Origin: Ophiosphaerella korrae | Lineage: Eukaryota > Ascomycota > Dothideomycetes > Pleosporales > Phaeosphaeriaceae | NCBI GenBank assembly: GCA_028456385.1 | Contig: JALNQF010000117.1 | Coordinates: 62,001-126,000 of the forward strand | Direction: 5' to 3' | Length of the DNA: 64,000 bases | Part shown: piece after piece, positions 10,576-22,706 of the stretch | Layout: each line of letters starts with the position of its first letter | Numbering within the stretch: the first letter of the stretch is position 1 | Notes under the pieces: model-generated | What the model was told of the DNA's origin: nothing | What the model saw: only the letters and a program-made list of their open reading frames with translations | The model's database searches: none | Made by a program: the position numbers and the translations under genes

Positions 10576-11768
10576 TTGCCTTGGGTCTGAGTAAGTAGAA
10601 ATTTATTGTTTTACATATTAAGTTTGACTAACGGCGAGCTGGCCATGAGCTTAACTAAGAGCTGGCTACGAGTTTGACTAACCGTAAGCTTGACACACGC
10701 CAACTGTGCAAGAGCTTGAGCTTAATTTATAAAACGTGCCGTTAAAGGCAACCCTAATTTAACGTAGCCAATTCGGTGGGAAGGCTACGACTGAAGTCCT
10801 GACGCTACTAGCTGTTGAGTTCGAACTCCGAAAGCGAGCCTCCATGGCCGGTATGCTCTTTAAGCCGATTTAGGACGACAAAACCCGGGTAAGATTTGTG
10901 CGTACCTTGGCTAGATTATGTCACAAACAAGAGACCCAGCAGCTAAAGGCATTTAAGCGAAAGAAGGTGGATATTGTCGTATGTGAAGACAATGGGTCAT
11001 CTTACTTAAGCAAGCGAAAGAAGGTGACTGATGGTTTTGAGAAGACGCCGCTAACTCAGGATGGTGAGATTGTGAATGAAGAGTTCTCGTATGAAGGGAG
11101 GACGCGCCATGTTCCACGAAAGGATGTCCCTCGAAGAAGCACGTAGAGACGCATTTCCGACTCCCTAAAGTTCGATCGGGATTCCAGTGCGGCCACGCTA
11201 GTTGTTCCGACATGGTGGTAGACATGACGCATTTCAAGAGGGCGTGCATTTGACGTTCACGGAGTGTCTTGCTGATACGCCCAAACTCTGTTCCGCTGGT
11301 ACACATTGCAACGAAACGAAACTATGACGGTCATCATGAACGAGACGGACTTGTATTGAGCGTATACGTGTTGGTTCGACCGTGTTGGTGGGATATGGTT
11401 GCAAAGTGGTGGTTGTCTTGGCAGACGTGGACCAAGTCGAGAGGAACATTGGATTGTTTTGGCTAGTAATACTTAAGTAATGCTTTCTATGGGAAAGACG
11501 GAGTAAAACTACGTGATGCCATATACAAATTCCCCTCATGAGTGCTTCTTGCGGCATTGCTTATGCGTCGTTCTTGGAGAGATTGGATGGAGGGGCAAGT
11601 CCCCCCACATTGAGTGGTGACCCATGGAGCGCCCGGTCCACCACACATACTGACTACACCTGAAGCGCTCAGTGCATCCTCCCCAAAAGGCGCCAGCGCA
11701 AAAAGTCTAAGCGAGGAGGACCAAGTGCATCTTCCTCTGCTTTCCAACAGCGCTATCCCGCTAACACT
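10576..11768. other. Unrecognised region with a short ORF
   Basis: A short motif alternating GAGCTGGC and GAGTTTGACTAAC occurs at 10620-10700. An 82-codon ORF (10898-11146), lysine-rich at its start (AFKRKKVDIVV) and ending RTRHVPRKDVPRRST, may be a coding relic, but I recognise no family. Antisense ORFs across 10950-11870 have no supporting motifs. Confidence 0.3.
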
Positions 11769-13344
11769 ATGATAGCGAAACAACATCAACGTGTCAGCAA
11801 AGCCAAACTGCAGAGACTTCCCCGTCGAAGCGGCCGACTGAACGTTGCGTCGTACAAGCCTTTCGAGCAGCAAAAGCCTATCGTCCCGAAGGTAAGTCTT
11901 AGCCTTCTCCTATTTCTACCAACTCACGCTGAGCGCACAGGACCAGTTCACCACGCCGCAGCCCAAAGGCCGAAAGCGGTCACTCGAATCCGAAAACTTG
12001 TCCACCAGCGTTCCCGCCGAACCGTTCTCGAAAATTTCGAAATGACTACGAGCATCCGTGGACACGGCCGCTACAAGGCCGGCGCATCCAGAGACGGCAT
12101 TTGGCAGTATTGAGACACGTGTTGATCCTGTTGGTTATTGGGTGAAAAGAAACGCCTGGCCCAAGAAGTACTTTGAGCCGGATACAATAAGCCATCTGCT
12201 TGCACCGAGGGGGTCGACACGTTCCCTGCAGCGCAAACGATCGGAGCTGGGTTCTCTCGCGGCTAGCTCGACCACCACGCCTAGCGATCAGAAGCCCCGG
12301 GAGGAGAAAAGCGCACCTTATCAGAACCCTCGATACAAGATTTTACTCGAAGCCAAGGGTAGCTACAGGGATAAATCAGAACTAGGCGTCACGGGTGCAA
12401 GTAAGGATTTGTGCTGGACTTTACTTGAGAAGGAGCAGCCTACTCTGGATTCCTTATTGTTTTAAGGCGGCATTTTTGAAAGGGCCTGCTGAAAGCTACA
12501 GGACAAAAATGAAGCAAGGGTAGTTCAAGATATCGCTAGACTGATTGTCCCGTCTGCCGAAACGCTAGCTACCTTCGGCGCCAAAGAACTGGGAATTTTG
12601 GTTGAAAGTATTAATGAAGGTTGGAACAACTCTGTCCATTTGACTGGCACTCGTCCGCAACCTGACTACTCTGTTGGCTTTAAACGGGAGGCCTTCTCTG
12701 AGGAGCAGTGCGAGAAGCTCTCCCCCTTTATCGGTGACTTTATCGCTGGTGACCAGTCCTACTTCATGGCTACGTACTACATGTACTTCCCGTTCCTTAC
12801 GTGCGAGGTAAAGTGCGGCGCTGCGGCTCTCGACATCGCCGACCGACAGAATGCACATAGCATGACCTTCGCAGTGAGGGCTGTAGTTGAGCTCTTTCGC
12901 CTCGTCAAGCGCGAGAAGGAGATCGATCGAGAAATCCTCGCTTTTTCTGTCTCGTATGACTATCGCTCAGTCCGCATCTACGGTCATTATGCCGTCGTTG
13001 ATAGGTCCAACACTACCTACTATCGTCATCCGATCCACACCTTCGACTTCACAGCCTTAGACGGTAAAGAGAAACGGACGGCATACACATTCACCAAGAA
13101 CGTTTATCATGTATGGATGCCGACTTATTTCAAACGCCTCTGCTCGGTCATCAATGGTTTGCCTACCGGGGTCGATTTCGATGTTCCGCCACTTCAGCGG
13201 GACTACTCCGGGCTCTTGCAGGATTTGGGATCCCACCATATCTCGGCATCTCTCGTGGGATCCATGAATCAAACGGAATATGAGGACAGTCAGGTACTGG
13301 GGTTACTACTCCACACACCTCCTTTACCCAACAAGGAACTTTGA
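11769..13344 (+). pseudogene. DUF7924-like fungal protein, three in-frame stops
   Basis: Exon 1 (11769-11891) encodes a basic N-terminus. A 49 nt intron (11892-11940, GTAAGT...CACAG) leads to one reading frame running to 13344. That frame is broken by TGA at 12043, TAA at 12463 and TGA at 12490. The C-terminal block (QPDYSVGFKREAF, FPFLTCEVKCGAAALDIADR, QNAHSMT, RPIHTFDFTALDGKEK-like) is the conserved core of a large fungal family that I believe is filed as DUF7924. The E...E.K core around TCEVKCG resembles a nuclease-like fold, but the function is unknown. All three stops are explainable as C-to-T changes (CGA or CAA codons). Intact length would be about 500 residues. Confidence 0.75.
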
Positions 13345-13585
13345 AGAAGCAGAAGGGAAAGAAAGCAAAGTAGACGCAACTTTCAGAATGATGCTAGATG
13401 AGCCTACCTTCTCTTTTTGATGAGTTATGCGCTTGAAATTGCTCCTATCGTTACGTAATTTTGCCTGCATGCCCGCATGATACCCAATATAGGAAGAAAA
13501 TCTATTGCTGCCGCTTTTCGGAACAAGATACAAAGACATGCTCAACTGTTGCGAGTGCGGGTAGGAAAGCTAGCGGGACCGCGGC

Positions 13586-13621
<36 letters not shown>

Positions 13622-13975
13622 ATTGGGCTTGACTAAGCTCCTCCCTTCGCTACGCATTGCATATCTCCCATATTTCATGTTGCTTTACCTCACGAGACCC
13701 TGGTATCGAATCTGCGTTGATATCTCGTTCTTCTCAGAAGCTGAAATACCAACACCACTGGGCAAACCCCTCACATAATAAGACCGTGTTCTCTCTACAG
13801 CATGCATGGACATGGGAAAGACAGATGCTAAGCGCCTAACCCGCTGGCGCGGGGCGGCCCGCCTGCGCTGCTTCGGCGCTATATCAGATTTTGACGGCAC
13901 CTCGAGGTGCCGTCCAAATTTGGTCTAGTCTTGAGACTCCTTGCGGGTCGTCCTCCTTTTGCCTTTACTCTGTCA
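13345..13975. other. Intergenic with TG microsatellite
   Basis: A run of TG/GT dinucleotides (about 13587-13619) follows a short unremarkable stretch. A small inverted CCTCGAGGTGCC-like palindrome lies near 13898. No coding region recognised. Confidence 0.5.
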
Positions 13976-15030
13976 ATGGCTCGTAAAGCCGAGGCACGAC
14001 TTAGGAACTTTACCGGTACCCTGACCGCATGTTCGAGGTATCTGGAAGAACTTGTCCTCTCCTTGGAAAATCAAGTATGGCACCTATCTCAGCAACTTCA
14101 AGCGGCGCGTGTTCCCCCTCAGTTCCCACCGACCCGGCGGCAGCCCATCCAAAGCGATCCACCAACTCAGTAATCTATTCCAAGTCAGTCATCGACGCAG
14201 CAAGCGTTAACGAGCCTTGCTTTCCAAATTGAGACAGCCTCCAAAACCACCAAGCCAGGTGTCAAAGATATTACAAAAAAATTCCTTGGTCAAGTACCTA
14301 AAGACGAAGCAGGAGGGTTGGCGAGAAGGAAACTAGTTCAACTATACAAGCCGGAAACCGTCCTCCACGCCTTCTCTCTTCTTACACGCTACACCCCGCG
14401 AGTATGTTCACAAGAAATCGGCTCCGCGTCACACCAGGAAGCAGACTTGGTCACTCTCCTTGGAAATTATGGTGCATTATTGGTTACAGCTGGGGCTCAT
14501 AGATTGTTTGCAATACAGATAGGTCATTACAGTACGCTACTGTTCGTCTGCCTTGCGGTTGTTGCGCTCCGGACTGGATCCAATCAGGAGGCAGTGAAAG
14601 ATTGTATGAAGCGCTTCTTAACAATACAGCAAGGGAAGTGTAACGCGCAAGCAAATTATCTATCTTGACTTCGAACCGCGGCATTGTGGGCGGTCCGTTG
14701 TATGGATGGGTTAGCCGCGAAAGGTTTGGAGCATCGGGGTCCGGAGACATTCCTTCTCTGTATGTTTCCCATGAGTTCTTAATCAACATCATGCTTGGTG
14801 AAAGACTCGAGTAAGTGTAAATGCTCTTTGGCGAATTTCGCTGACTATATGAATAGACTTGGCGACATCAATACAGCCCTAAAGACGCAGCTTTCCGAGG
14901 AAACGTTCAATAGATGGTGCGACGCTGCTGCAAGAAGAATTCTCTCATGCCAAAGTACCAAATCTCTGCCGCCGCCTGGCGACAGTAAGTTGTCAAACCC
15001 TTTGAGATTGATTTATCTCCACCGCCACCG
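13976..15030 (+). pseudogene. Hypothetical fungal protein, nonsense-interrupted
   Basis: From ATG 13976 (MARKAEARLRNFTG, then a predicted coiled-coil-like LEELVLSLENQVWHLSQQ segment) a single frame continues past an in-frame TAA at 14171 (CAA expected) to 14668. It includes LLFVCLAVVALRTG-like hydrophobic sequence. A further open segment in the same frame (about 14795-14960, DYMNRLGDINTALKT) may be its C-terminal exon. No known domain is recognised. The TIR element at 15043 directly abuts its 3' end. Confidence 0.45.
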
Positions 15031-15042
15031 GAGTCGTAGAAG

Positions 15043-15570
15043 TGTCAGATGAGCCGGCCTACGAGCTAACTCACGAATCGATTCAGGCGATGATTGAGAT
15101 GGCGATGACAATCCATCTGGCTTGCCACTCACTCAACCACAACTCATCAACTCAATATTGGCGCATCCTGAGAAGGCCGATGCATGAGCTGACAGATATG
15201 ACGCTGCCAGCTGAGCTGGCTCGCGAGATGGCGATGGCGATGGCGATGGCGATCGATCGGGCACGCGCGCACGCGCGCCACTAGCTAAGCGAGCCAATCA
15301 GCATATTCCAGGAACACCTAGAATCTATAGCGACGCACCAACTCGGCTGCGGCGCATCCCTTTGACAGCCAGGTAGCGCCCCGGCTCAACAAAGGGCAAT
15401 CCTTCAGCATGAGAATAGTCAAAGAGCATCACGAAGGTTATCAATAGGAGTCGGCAGGCAGATGATAGACAGAGCAATCAATCAGCGACACAGTTATCAC
15501 GAACAATTATCACATATTTTCAAATCTACTCCGGTTCACATGTATCAATTTGTGACCCTCAAATCTGACA
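15043..15570. mobile_element. TGTCAGAT-ended TIR element, copy 3 (longest)
   Basis: 528 bp, TGTCAGATGAGCCGG...CTCAAATCTGACA, in opposite orientation to copy 2. Contains a GCGATG tetramer near 15230 and the family blocks AACAAAGGGCAATCC and GAAGGTTATCAATAGGAG. Its TTTGA-type end lies 201 bp beyond the stop codon of the minus-strand NACHT-ankyrin gene. Non-coding. Confidence 0.7.
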
Positions 15571-15771
15571 CGTGCCCAGATATCAATAGGTGTAAGCTAT
15601 TTAGATCAAGCTCGACATTATACCTAAGTACAATGCAGCATCTATGAAATGCTGCAGCGCATAACACCTCTCGATAATTGCTATGAAGTTGAGCACATTT
15701 ACAATACCTACTACCCGCCTCTACATTACAAAACTTCTAAAGGCAATGCTAACTAATTACTATAATTACTG

Positions 15772-18767
15772 TTAATTAGGCATTGGTGCGAGGTCTGCAC
15801 TTTTGAATTGAATAGCGCCTGCTTTATGCAGTAACTTCACAATCTGCTCGTTGCCTTCTGCCGAAGCCGCCTGGAGTGCGTTGCCGTAGTGTCCACCTTG
15901 GGCCTTGACGTCGGCGCCCTTGTCTAGCAGTAGCTTCACAATCTGCTCGTGGCCTTCTGCTGAAGCTGCCTGGAGTGCGTTGCCGTAGGCTCCACCTTGA
16001 GCCTTGACGTCGGCGCCCTTGTCTAGCAGCAGCTTCACAATCTGCTCGTGGCCTTCTGCTGAAGTTGCCTGGAGTGCGTTGCCGTAGTGTCCACCCTGGG
16101 CCTTGACGTCGGCGCCCTTTTCTAGTAGCAGCTTCACAATCTGCTCATAGCCTTCTGCTGAAGCTGCCTGGAGTGCGTTGCCATAGTATCCACCTTGGGC
16201 CTTGACGTCGGCGCCCTTGTCTAGCAGCAGCTTCACAATCTGCTCGTCGCCTTGTGCTGAAGCCGCCTGGAGTGCGTTACCGTAGTATCTACCTTGGGCC
16301 TTGACGTCGGCGCCCTTGTCTAGCAGCAGCTTCACAATCTGCTCGTGGCCTTGTGCTGAAGCCGCCTGGAGTGCGTTGCCGTAGGCTCCACCTTGAGCCT
16401 TGACGTCGGCGCCCTTTTCTAGCAGCAGCTTCACAATCTGCTCGTCGCCTCGTGCTGAAGCTGCTTGGAGTGCGTTGCCGTAGTATCTACCTTGGGCCTT
16501 GACGTCGGCGCCCTTGTCTAGCAGCAGCTTAGTCATCGTACAGTGCCCTTGTTGCACTGCGTACATCAGCGAGCCTCGACCTTCCCTGTCTTTCGCATTG
16601 ACTGCATTTATTTCTTCCTTTTCTGTTGTGCGCAGGAAGTCATCTACTATCTCACACAGTCCGAATCTTGCTGCCCAATGTAAACCGGTAAGAGCAGGAT
16701 CACTCCTACTATACCCTGGGTACTTGTAGTCAGTAACGAATAATACCTGCGCAGCACACGAAAATTTGCCGCTAGAAGTAATTAATCTGTTAGCTAAAGA
16801 GGCAACGTTAGCTTTGCTATGTCTCGCATGTTCACCGCCATATTTGGCCGCGTAATTAAGAAACTCATGCTGACGCAACCTTGCTTCAAACTCTTTATCA
16901 GTAGCACAGCTACCGCTTTCAAAAATGCTAAACAATAGATAGGTTAGGCATGTCTCCGCTAGGGGCATTTCACCATCTAGGCTTATTCTAGAGGCAATAC
17001 ACTCAAAGTAGTCCTGTGTAGTGAAGTGCACAAGACGGATAATAGCGCTCTCTCGATCAACCACAACAAGGCCAGCGCATACAGACACTACATCATCCAC
17101 ATCGGGTTTATTTTCTGGATCCAGCTCTGCTTCGCCAGGCTCGACTGCTAGGGCACAGCATAACTCAGCGGTAGTGAGTGGTCGCTTGGCGAATGTAATC
17201 CACATTAGAACGTTCTTCGCTAGTCTAGAATAGCCGGCTCGCTGGCATTCGATCCTCTCTAATGCTTCACTGTACGCATTATCGAGCGCAGCTGCACCTT
17301 TCGAGAGTGTAGCGAGAGTAGATTTAACTTCTCTTGCTGTCGTCTTGTCTACTAGAGAGTCTATGTGTAGGCGAGCAAGAAGGAACCTGAAAGCGTGAGT
17401 TTGCATCATTACTTAGACGGAAGAATCGTCTCACATGCCGTCTACAGCCTCTAATATCTTTTCCTGTACCATCTCTTGCAGTGCAGCGTTGCGCTGAATG
17501 CATGTAGGCAGACGGTATGTCTGACCAGCCACGAACTGCTTGATATCCTTATCGCTAGCCTTTACTTCTAGCCTCAGTGCTAGTCGAAAAGCGTACTCAA
17601 CATCTGGTACGAAACGCGAGGTAGCCATCAATCGAACGTCCGCCACTGTTTGCAGATCGCGAAGCTTAGCTACTAGCTGCCGACGTGTTTCGCTCAGACA
17701 TTCATCTAACGCATCGACAACAATATAAACGCGTAGTAACTGTGCAACTACTTCTCGAAGAGCGCTACATACATCGTCGAGTGATGGCTTAGTTCCTCGG
17801 CTAGCGTGTTTCTGGTGTAACCGTTCTACAGGGCTCAGCGCTGACGGTCGACCCTGGCCTAGCTGCTTAAGGATAGCTGCTAGCATGCTAGCAGTATCCT
17901 GGTCCGCCTGAGATTTGTAGTTGCAGTAAACATACGCAACTCCATATCCGCCGTTCGCAGCCGAGTCTAAAAGCTGAGAGTCTAAAAGCTGATCGATGGC
18001 GATGGCAGCTACCATGGTCTTGCCAGCTCCTGGAATTCCAGGACAGAAGAGCGTGGTCTTGACCTCCTTCAGCCATCGTGCCACTTCAGGTGCGTCCAAG
18101 AACCACTGACCTGTCCCTTCCTGCCTGCGCTTTATGATGTCCGATTGCTGGGCGGGATAGTCGCTAGATGATAGCCAATCTAGAATAGCGCGTTGACTTG
18201 CGGTGGCCTGCGTGTACTGGACTTTGTCGACGGCAGACTGGATAGCCGATACGTGCGTGCGAATGGAGTTGGTGTCATCTTTGATGGCTTGGGAGAGTTT
18301 ACTTGTGCGTACAAGCTTAGTTGCTGTGTATTGCTCGCTAGTACAGAAACTTACAAGTGATCCATCTGTAACGCGATCTCTGTTAGCGTCTTCAGCCGCT
18401 CCATCCGAGCCAGAATGGCGTCGACCTCTTCTTTCTTGAACTTCCATATCAACGCTTCGTTGACTTTCTTTAGCCGACCTCCGTCTGTCATCTTTGTCTG
18501 CAGAGTTTCGAGCGCTTGCTTGAACTGGTCCAGCGGCCCGTTCTCAACTGCAAGCGCTTGCACCGCGGTAAACCATGGCTTGCGGGCATGATGTCCCTCT
18601 TCCAGTCGAAACCGCAAGTTTGTCAGGAGGTTGTGAATATTGCTGGCTTCGATCGCGCACTGTGCACGGCCTTTGGAGGTGCCCTTGACGTCATTCAGGT
18701 AGGAGAGGACTTTGGCTGAGAGCTGGAGGATAGCGATGACGCTGGCAGTTGCACTGAGCGGATCCAT
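15772..18767 (-). CDS. NACHT-ankyrin STAND protein (NLR-like)
   Basis: There are three exons: 18767-18355, 18301-17435 and 17386-15772. Introns of 53 nt (GTAAGT...CACAAG) and 48 nt (GTGAGA...TTTCAG) restore one frame of 964 codons with no lesion. The N-terminus MDPLSATASVIAIL is the DPLS-type domain of fungal STAND proteins (HeLo-like/SesA-related; exact family uncertain). The NACHT domain shows Walker A PGIPGAGKT (near 18030) and Walker B IVVDALDEC (near 17710), then RLVHFTTQDYF of the C-terminal helical part. Ankyrin repeats follow, the last seven almost identical. In this class the N-terminal domain executes or relays a death signal, NACHT oligomerises, and the repeats sense ligand. It is one of the few fully intact genes in the window. 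Confidence 0.88.
15835..16527 (-). repeat. Seven 99-bp near-identical ankyrin repeats
   Basis: 693 bp equals seven exact 33-codon units of the type LLLDKGADVKAQG..YGNALQAASA.G.EQIVK. Variation is confined mainly to the two residues after AQG (RY, GA, GY, GH), the residue after ASA (R, Q, E) and the next but one (D, H, Y, N). These are finger-loop and inner-helix positions of ankyrin repeats, the usual ligand surface. Confidence 0.9.
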
Positions 18768-19656
18768 GTCACAGGGTACAAGTGAAAGTCAAGCTGAGAG
18801 AAAGGTAGCATGATAAATGAGCAATCAGGCAGACGAGCTTGTAGACCGCAGTGAGGCTGAATGGACTGCGCTTCGTGTCACACATTTGCGCGTTATCGAT
18901 AGGCTTGCTCTTCATTGATCATCAAAATGCCCCGCGCCACAGCAACTTCGAACGCTAGCCCAAGCTGGCCAGTGTGGGGCTTGACATGCTGTAACAGAAA
19001 CACGAGCTTAGGAATAAGTAGGAGATAGATCATTGATTCCGGACCCGTGATACGGAGGCGGATACGGATATTGAGCCGGGTACTGGCGAAGATGGCTGGT
19101 CTCGTGGTAGAATATGAGTTGGACCTGGGTCTGGACTCAGAGGTAGCCTCGATGAACATAGGCGACTCACGCCCACACACGCCAATCAATCCAGCCAATG
19201 GCGGTTTTCCAAGCGGGGCCAGACGAACTCTATCCCGAACAGTTCTAATCTAGTTGTTCATCAGGGCACTGCTACTAGCGTTGTGAGCGCGAATGTTATC
19301 GATTTTAACCAAGGAAGTTGAGGGGAGCCCTTCTAACGGTAACATGTCGAATATTGATTGTGTTTAGGAGAACAACTTTGGGAGGTAGGGACTATTCGAT
19401 TGGAGCCGATAACAATCGCGGAGCTCCGAGGCCTGTAGGGTCCTTGAGACGCTTGAGTCGCGAGGAAGTTGGTGGATTCTAGGATGATGTCAACGGTTCT
19501 AGCAACAACAGAGGATCTCATCAAGGTTAACCGACAGACAAGATGCATGGAATGTGTGTATTACTGTTTGAAGCTGATAGGTTGCACCGATAGGATTGTA
19601 CAGTCACTTTTTTAGTACTTGCTTTTGTTGAAATAATGTAATAATCTGCTTCTGGC
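18768..19656. other. Intergenic between two divergent-end minus-strand genes
   Basis: Holds the promoter side of the NACHT-ankyrin gene (just beyond 18767) and the 3' flank of the kinase-like gene. Short ORFs on both strands (for example around 19050-19250) have no recognisable domain. No repeat is evident. Confidence 0.4.
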
Positions 19657-21714
19657 TCATCGGTCCACTTCCTTCAACTCATCCCGTGCTGCTCGAAGTA
19701 TCTCTTTCATATCATAGTACAACTGTGGGTTGGGGTGTCTCCACCTCTCACCGTTAGGGAACACCTTCCTCCGAAGCCTATTAACGCCAGAGACCAACGG
19801 TTGATAGTATGGTGTGAAACTTGTCTGTGCGATTTTAAGAAAGTCCCTCTCATCATCGACGACGCTCTTTTTTGAACCTGCTAACTTCTTATCACTTTCA
19901 AAATTCCAACAATCGAATTCAGTTGCTCCAATGCTTTTGCCTGGCCCATCGTAGTGAATGCATATCCAAAAAAGAACCCAGAAGAACGACTCGAGATCGT
20001 GCATAAACGAATGATCCTCGTCATCTAGAAGCACCCCGATCGCCATGAACGCTCGCGTGCCAGTCTTGCCACGCGCTCCCGATGACTTCTCGCGCTGCTC
20101 CTTGATCGCAAGGTCGAGATCGATTAAGAATGCGCTGTTCTCATCCTCACTTATCAGGAGGTTGTTCGGCGATATGTCGCTTTGCAGCAGGCCAGCTTGC
20201 TTGTGCAACGACTCATACCCTCGAATACATTGTTCTAGCCCAAAAAGGAGGCTTGTTCGCGAGCTTGCCTTGTAGATAGGCTTCCCGTAGTCACTGACAA
20301 CGACGCGGCGATGAACCCGGTTCGCGGGTGCAGGCTTCATTGGGGAGCTCGAGCAAGTGCGCTTCGTTGGTGGTAACGGTGCGTTCGTGCAGCTTGATGA
20401 TCGCTTCCGTCCGGTGGTGCTGCTAATCCCGTCTCTCCGCGAGTTTCGACGTCCGGTGCTGAGCGGCGGCATTGCCTTCTCTGGTCTGTGCTTCGTCGCT
20501 GTCATTATGTCCAGGCCCTTCCGTACGTTTGTGTGGATTTCGTCGTCTTGACCGCCTACTTGCACCGTCTCGTGATGGAAGTACCTTGCAACATTCACCA
20601 CTCCTTTCTCGGCCGCTTCACGCAGTAGTTCGCCCTCCTCTTCGCGCTCTGGATACTGCCAGGAGTCCTTGACAACCAGCGAGGTGCCAGGGTCATCTTC
20701 TGGGTGGACTTTCCAACAAGTTGTCGCCCGGCCGGCGACGCAAGGCACCCGCTTTATCACCCTGTCAATGACGAGGCGCTTTTTGTCAATCTCAATGTAC
20801 CGCTTGCCCTCGGCTGTGATGGTGATAGTCGGGTCAAACCCTAGCCGCTCCTCGTTCATCCAGAGAAAGCCGAGCACGGCAGACACGAACTGGCGCCCAT
20901 CCTTGTTGATGTCGAATTGCTCGGAGGCGATGCCGCCTAACCGGTCAAACTCCCACAGCCGCATAAGAGAGCCGCAGAGAGTAAAGCCGAGAACGAAGCG
21001 GCGGCTGTCTTGAGCGGCAAACACCTCCCTTACATATCGCCCGAGGTCGAGCCATGCCTTGGAAGGTTTGTCAGCCAGCGGGTTGCTCTTGAGCTCTCCC
21101 GGCACAAGGACCTGCGACCATTGGCACTTCGAATCCGCGCCTACGAAGCCAATATCTAGCTTGCGATCGGCGATGGATCCTTGCAAGGGCTGATGGGGCT
21201 GTGCTAATAGTCGGCGACGAGTTCTGGAGTCCGGGTGATACTCTTTTGCAAAGTCCTGAAGCTGCTCTACAAGCGGTGCAAACCAGCCCAAGACATCCCT
21301 TTCCTTCGCTCCTTCTGGCCAGCCCCGCCAACCGCTGTCTTCTCGGTAGAGCGGGTCGTCTCCTTCCTTGCACTTGTCGAATACAGCCGGTGCCGCCGAA
21401 TCAGGTCCTGCGATTCCTCGGAAGAAAGCTTCGTAAAATCCGGGAACGTCCACGTGCATTTGTCCGAGCTCCTCCTTAAGCACATTATCTACGTGTTTAC
21501 GGTGTTCGGTCGAGTTCGCGAAGCTGCCTGTATTGATGGACAGTGGTGTCGGTTGGACGGACGAGGTAGAGGTAGGGCGAGGCGGAGGGGTTGATTCGGT
21601 GACGGCGGCGTAGACGCTGTTCCAGATGACTTCATCGGGGCTGTTATTGAGGATTGCATCAAGCAGAGGGACGAGTCGTTCGGCATCGAAGTCATCGGCG
21701 TTGACTGCCGTCAT
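19657..21714 (-). CDS. FunK1-type protein kinase-like protein
   Basis: A single uninterrupted ORF of 685 residues, the usual size of fungal FunK1 proteins. The N-terminal half carries the family pattern KLDIGFVG, LVPGELKSNP, LGRYVREVFAAQ and RRFVLGFTLCG. After a low-complexity Ser/Arg linker the kinase lobe follows: RGYESLH, then LLQSDISPNNLL (about residues 506-517) as the catalytic loop with conserved D and N, and FLIDLDLA in place of DFG. The usual HR before the catalytic D is QS here. MHDLESFFWVLFWI completes the lobe. FunK1 proteins are expanded in ascomycete accessory regions; their substrates are unknown. No intron or lesion seen. Confidence 0.9.
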   Translation of the reverse strand: MTAVNADDFDAERLVPLLDAILNNSPDEVIWNSVYAAVTESTPPPRPTSTSSVQPTPLSINTGSFANSTEHRKHVDNVLKEELGQMHVDVPGFYEAFFRGIAGPDSAAPAVFDKCKEGDDPLYREDSGWRGWPEGAKERDVLGWFAPLVEQLQDFAKEYHPDSRTRRRLLAQPHQPLQGSIADRKLDIGFVGADSKCQWSQVLVPGELKSNPLADKPSKAWLDLGRYVREVFAAQDSRRFVLGFTLCGSLMRLWEFDRLGGIASEQFDINKDGRQFVSAVLGFLWMNEERLGFDPTITITAEGKRYIEIDKKRLVIDRVIKRVPCVAGRATTCWKVHPEDDPGTSLVVKDSWQYPEREEEGELLREAAEKGVVNVARYFHHETVQVGGQDDEIHTNVRKGLDIMTATKHRPEKAMPPLSTGRRNSRRDGISSTTGRKRSSSCTNAPLPPTKRTCSSSPMKPAPANRVHRRVVVSDYGKPIYKASSRTSLLFGLEQCIRGYESLHKQAGLLQSDISPNNLLISEDENSAFLIDLDLAIKEQREKSSGARGKTGTRAFMAIGVLLDDEDHSFMHDLESFFWVLFWICIHYDGPGKSIGATEFDCWNFESDKKLAGSKKSVVDDERDFLKIAQTSFTPYYQPLVSGVNRLRRKVFPNGERWRHPNPQLYYDMKEILRAARDELKEVDR

Positions 21715-22481
21715 AAGTTTTGAAAGATCATCGAGGAGATTCTTGCCACCGCGGCTTGAAGGTAAATGACGGGCAGCTGGAAGAGTTTGCAGAGCGGAGA
21801 TAAGAGCGACGGAGAGATTTTGGGCCTCTGCGCCCGTTTAGTCGAGCCCATCAGTATGGCTCATAAGCATTACCTTCGTTTCCCACCTGGCCTAGCACCT
21901 GAGAGGAAATTGGTATGCCCACATCCTCGCACACGTAGCTGAAAAGGCTCCGAAAGCTGTTAAGCCTTGGGCCTATCGGTTTGGACTGAATGATCTGCGA
22001 TGCTAACTGTGCTGACATGCTTGGAGATGTGCAACCGAACCCCAAAAATAGTGCAAACGGTGTCGCGCGTTGCAGCGGCCGCGAGCGCACCTACTTTGAA
22101 AAGAATAAGAGAGACATGCCATGTAAGTTGTGAAGGTTGAAGGTTGGAGAGAGTGTGTGTGGTAGCGGCAAAGGCGCGACCGCGCAACAACCAGGAGGAG
22201 GCTGGCTCGGAGCAACATCGGCAAGATCTGCCGAACGCCGTCGCCAAGACAAAGATCCTCAGGGTCCCCAGACAAGCAACCTTGAGTTTCGCCGACCTAC
22301 AGGCCGTCTCCATTCGACGTGCCATTAGCAGTCCTGCAATCAGAGTTGAGTGCATTTGCTACGGCCGACGATACAACCGCAACAGCAGTTTGTTTCAATA
22401 TTGAAAGTAGCGGTATAGCAGCAACGAGAGCGTGTTGCCAAGTAGCCTTATGCCAAATCCAGGCGCGGTTCCTCATGCGAC
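21715..22481. other. Upstream region of FunK1 gene, no gene supported
   Basis: Promoter side of the kinase-like gene, then sequence with overlapping small ORFs on both strands (about 21850-22400). None shows a domain or an exon structure, and they shadow one another. The left boundary of the RIP-mutated element lies near 22482. Confidence 0.4.
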
Positions 22482-22706
22482 TTGCAGCACGTGTTGGCAT
22501 GTCATCTAACCATGGGTTAGCCGAGGATGCCATGGCAAGATTAGCCGGGGATGCCATGGAAACAGCGCTAGGCCATATATGTGATGACTACGCCGGGCTC
22601 GGGTTAGTGCATGCGCACAACTCTAAGCGAGTTCAACCCCAATACAATATTACTAGAACACGTTAACAACAAGTTTGCAACACAATCTCAACGCGATCTT
22701 AACACG

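Noticed and set aside
10810..10845. Possible tRNA (GTTCGAACTCC box-B-like sequence)
   Set aside because: No matching A box, anticodon stem or acceptor pairing could be found around it.
15835..16527. CRISPR-like regular repeat
   Set aside because: Units are contiguous coding ankyrin repeats without spacers, in a eukaryotic genome.
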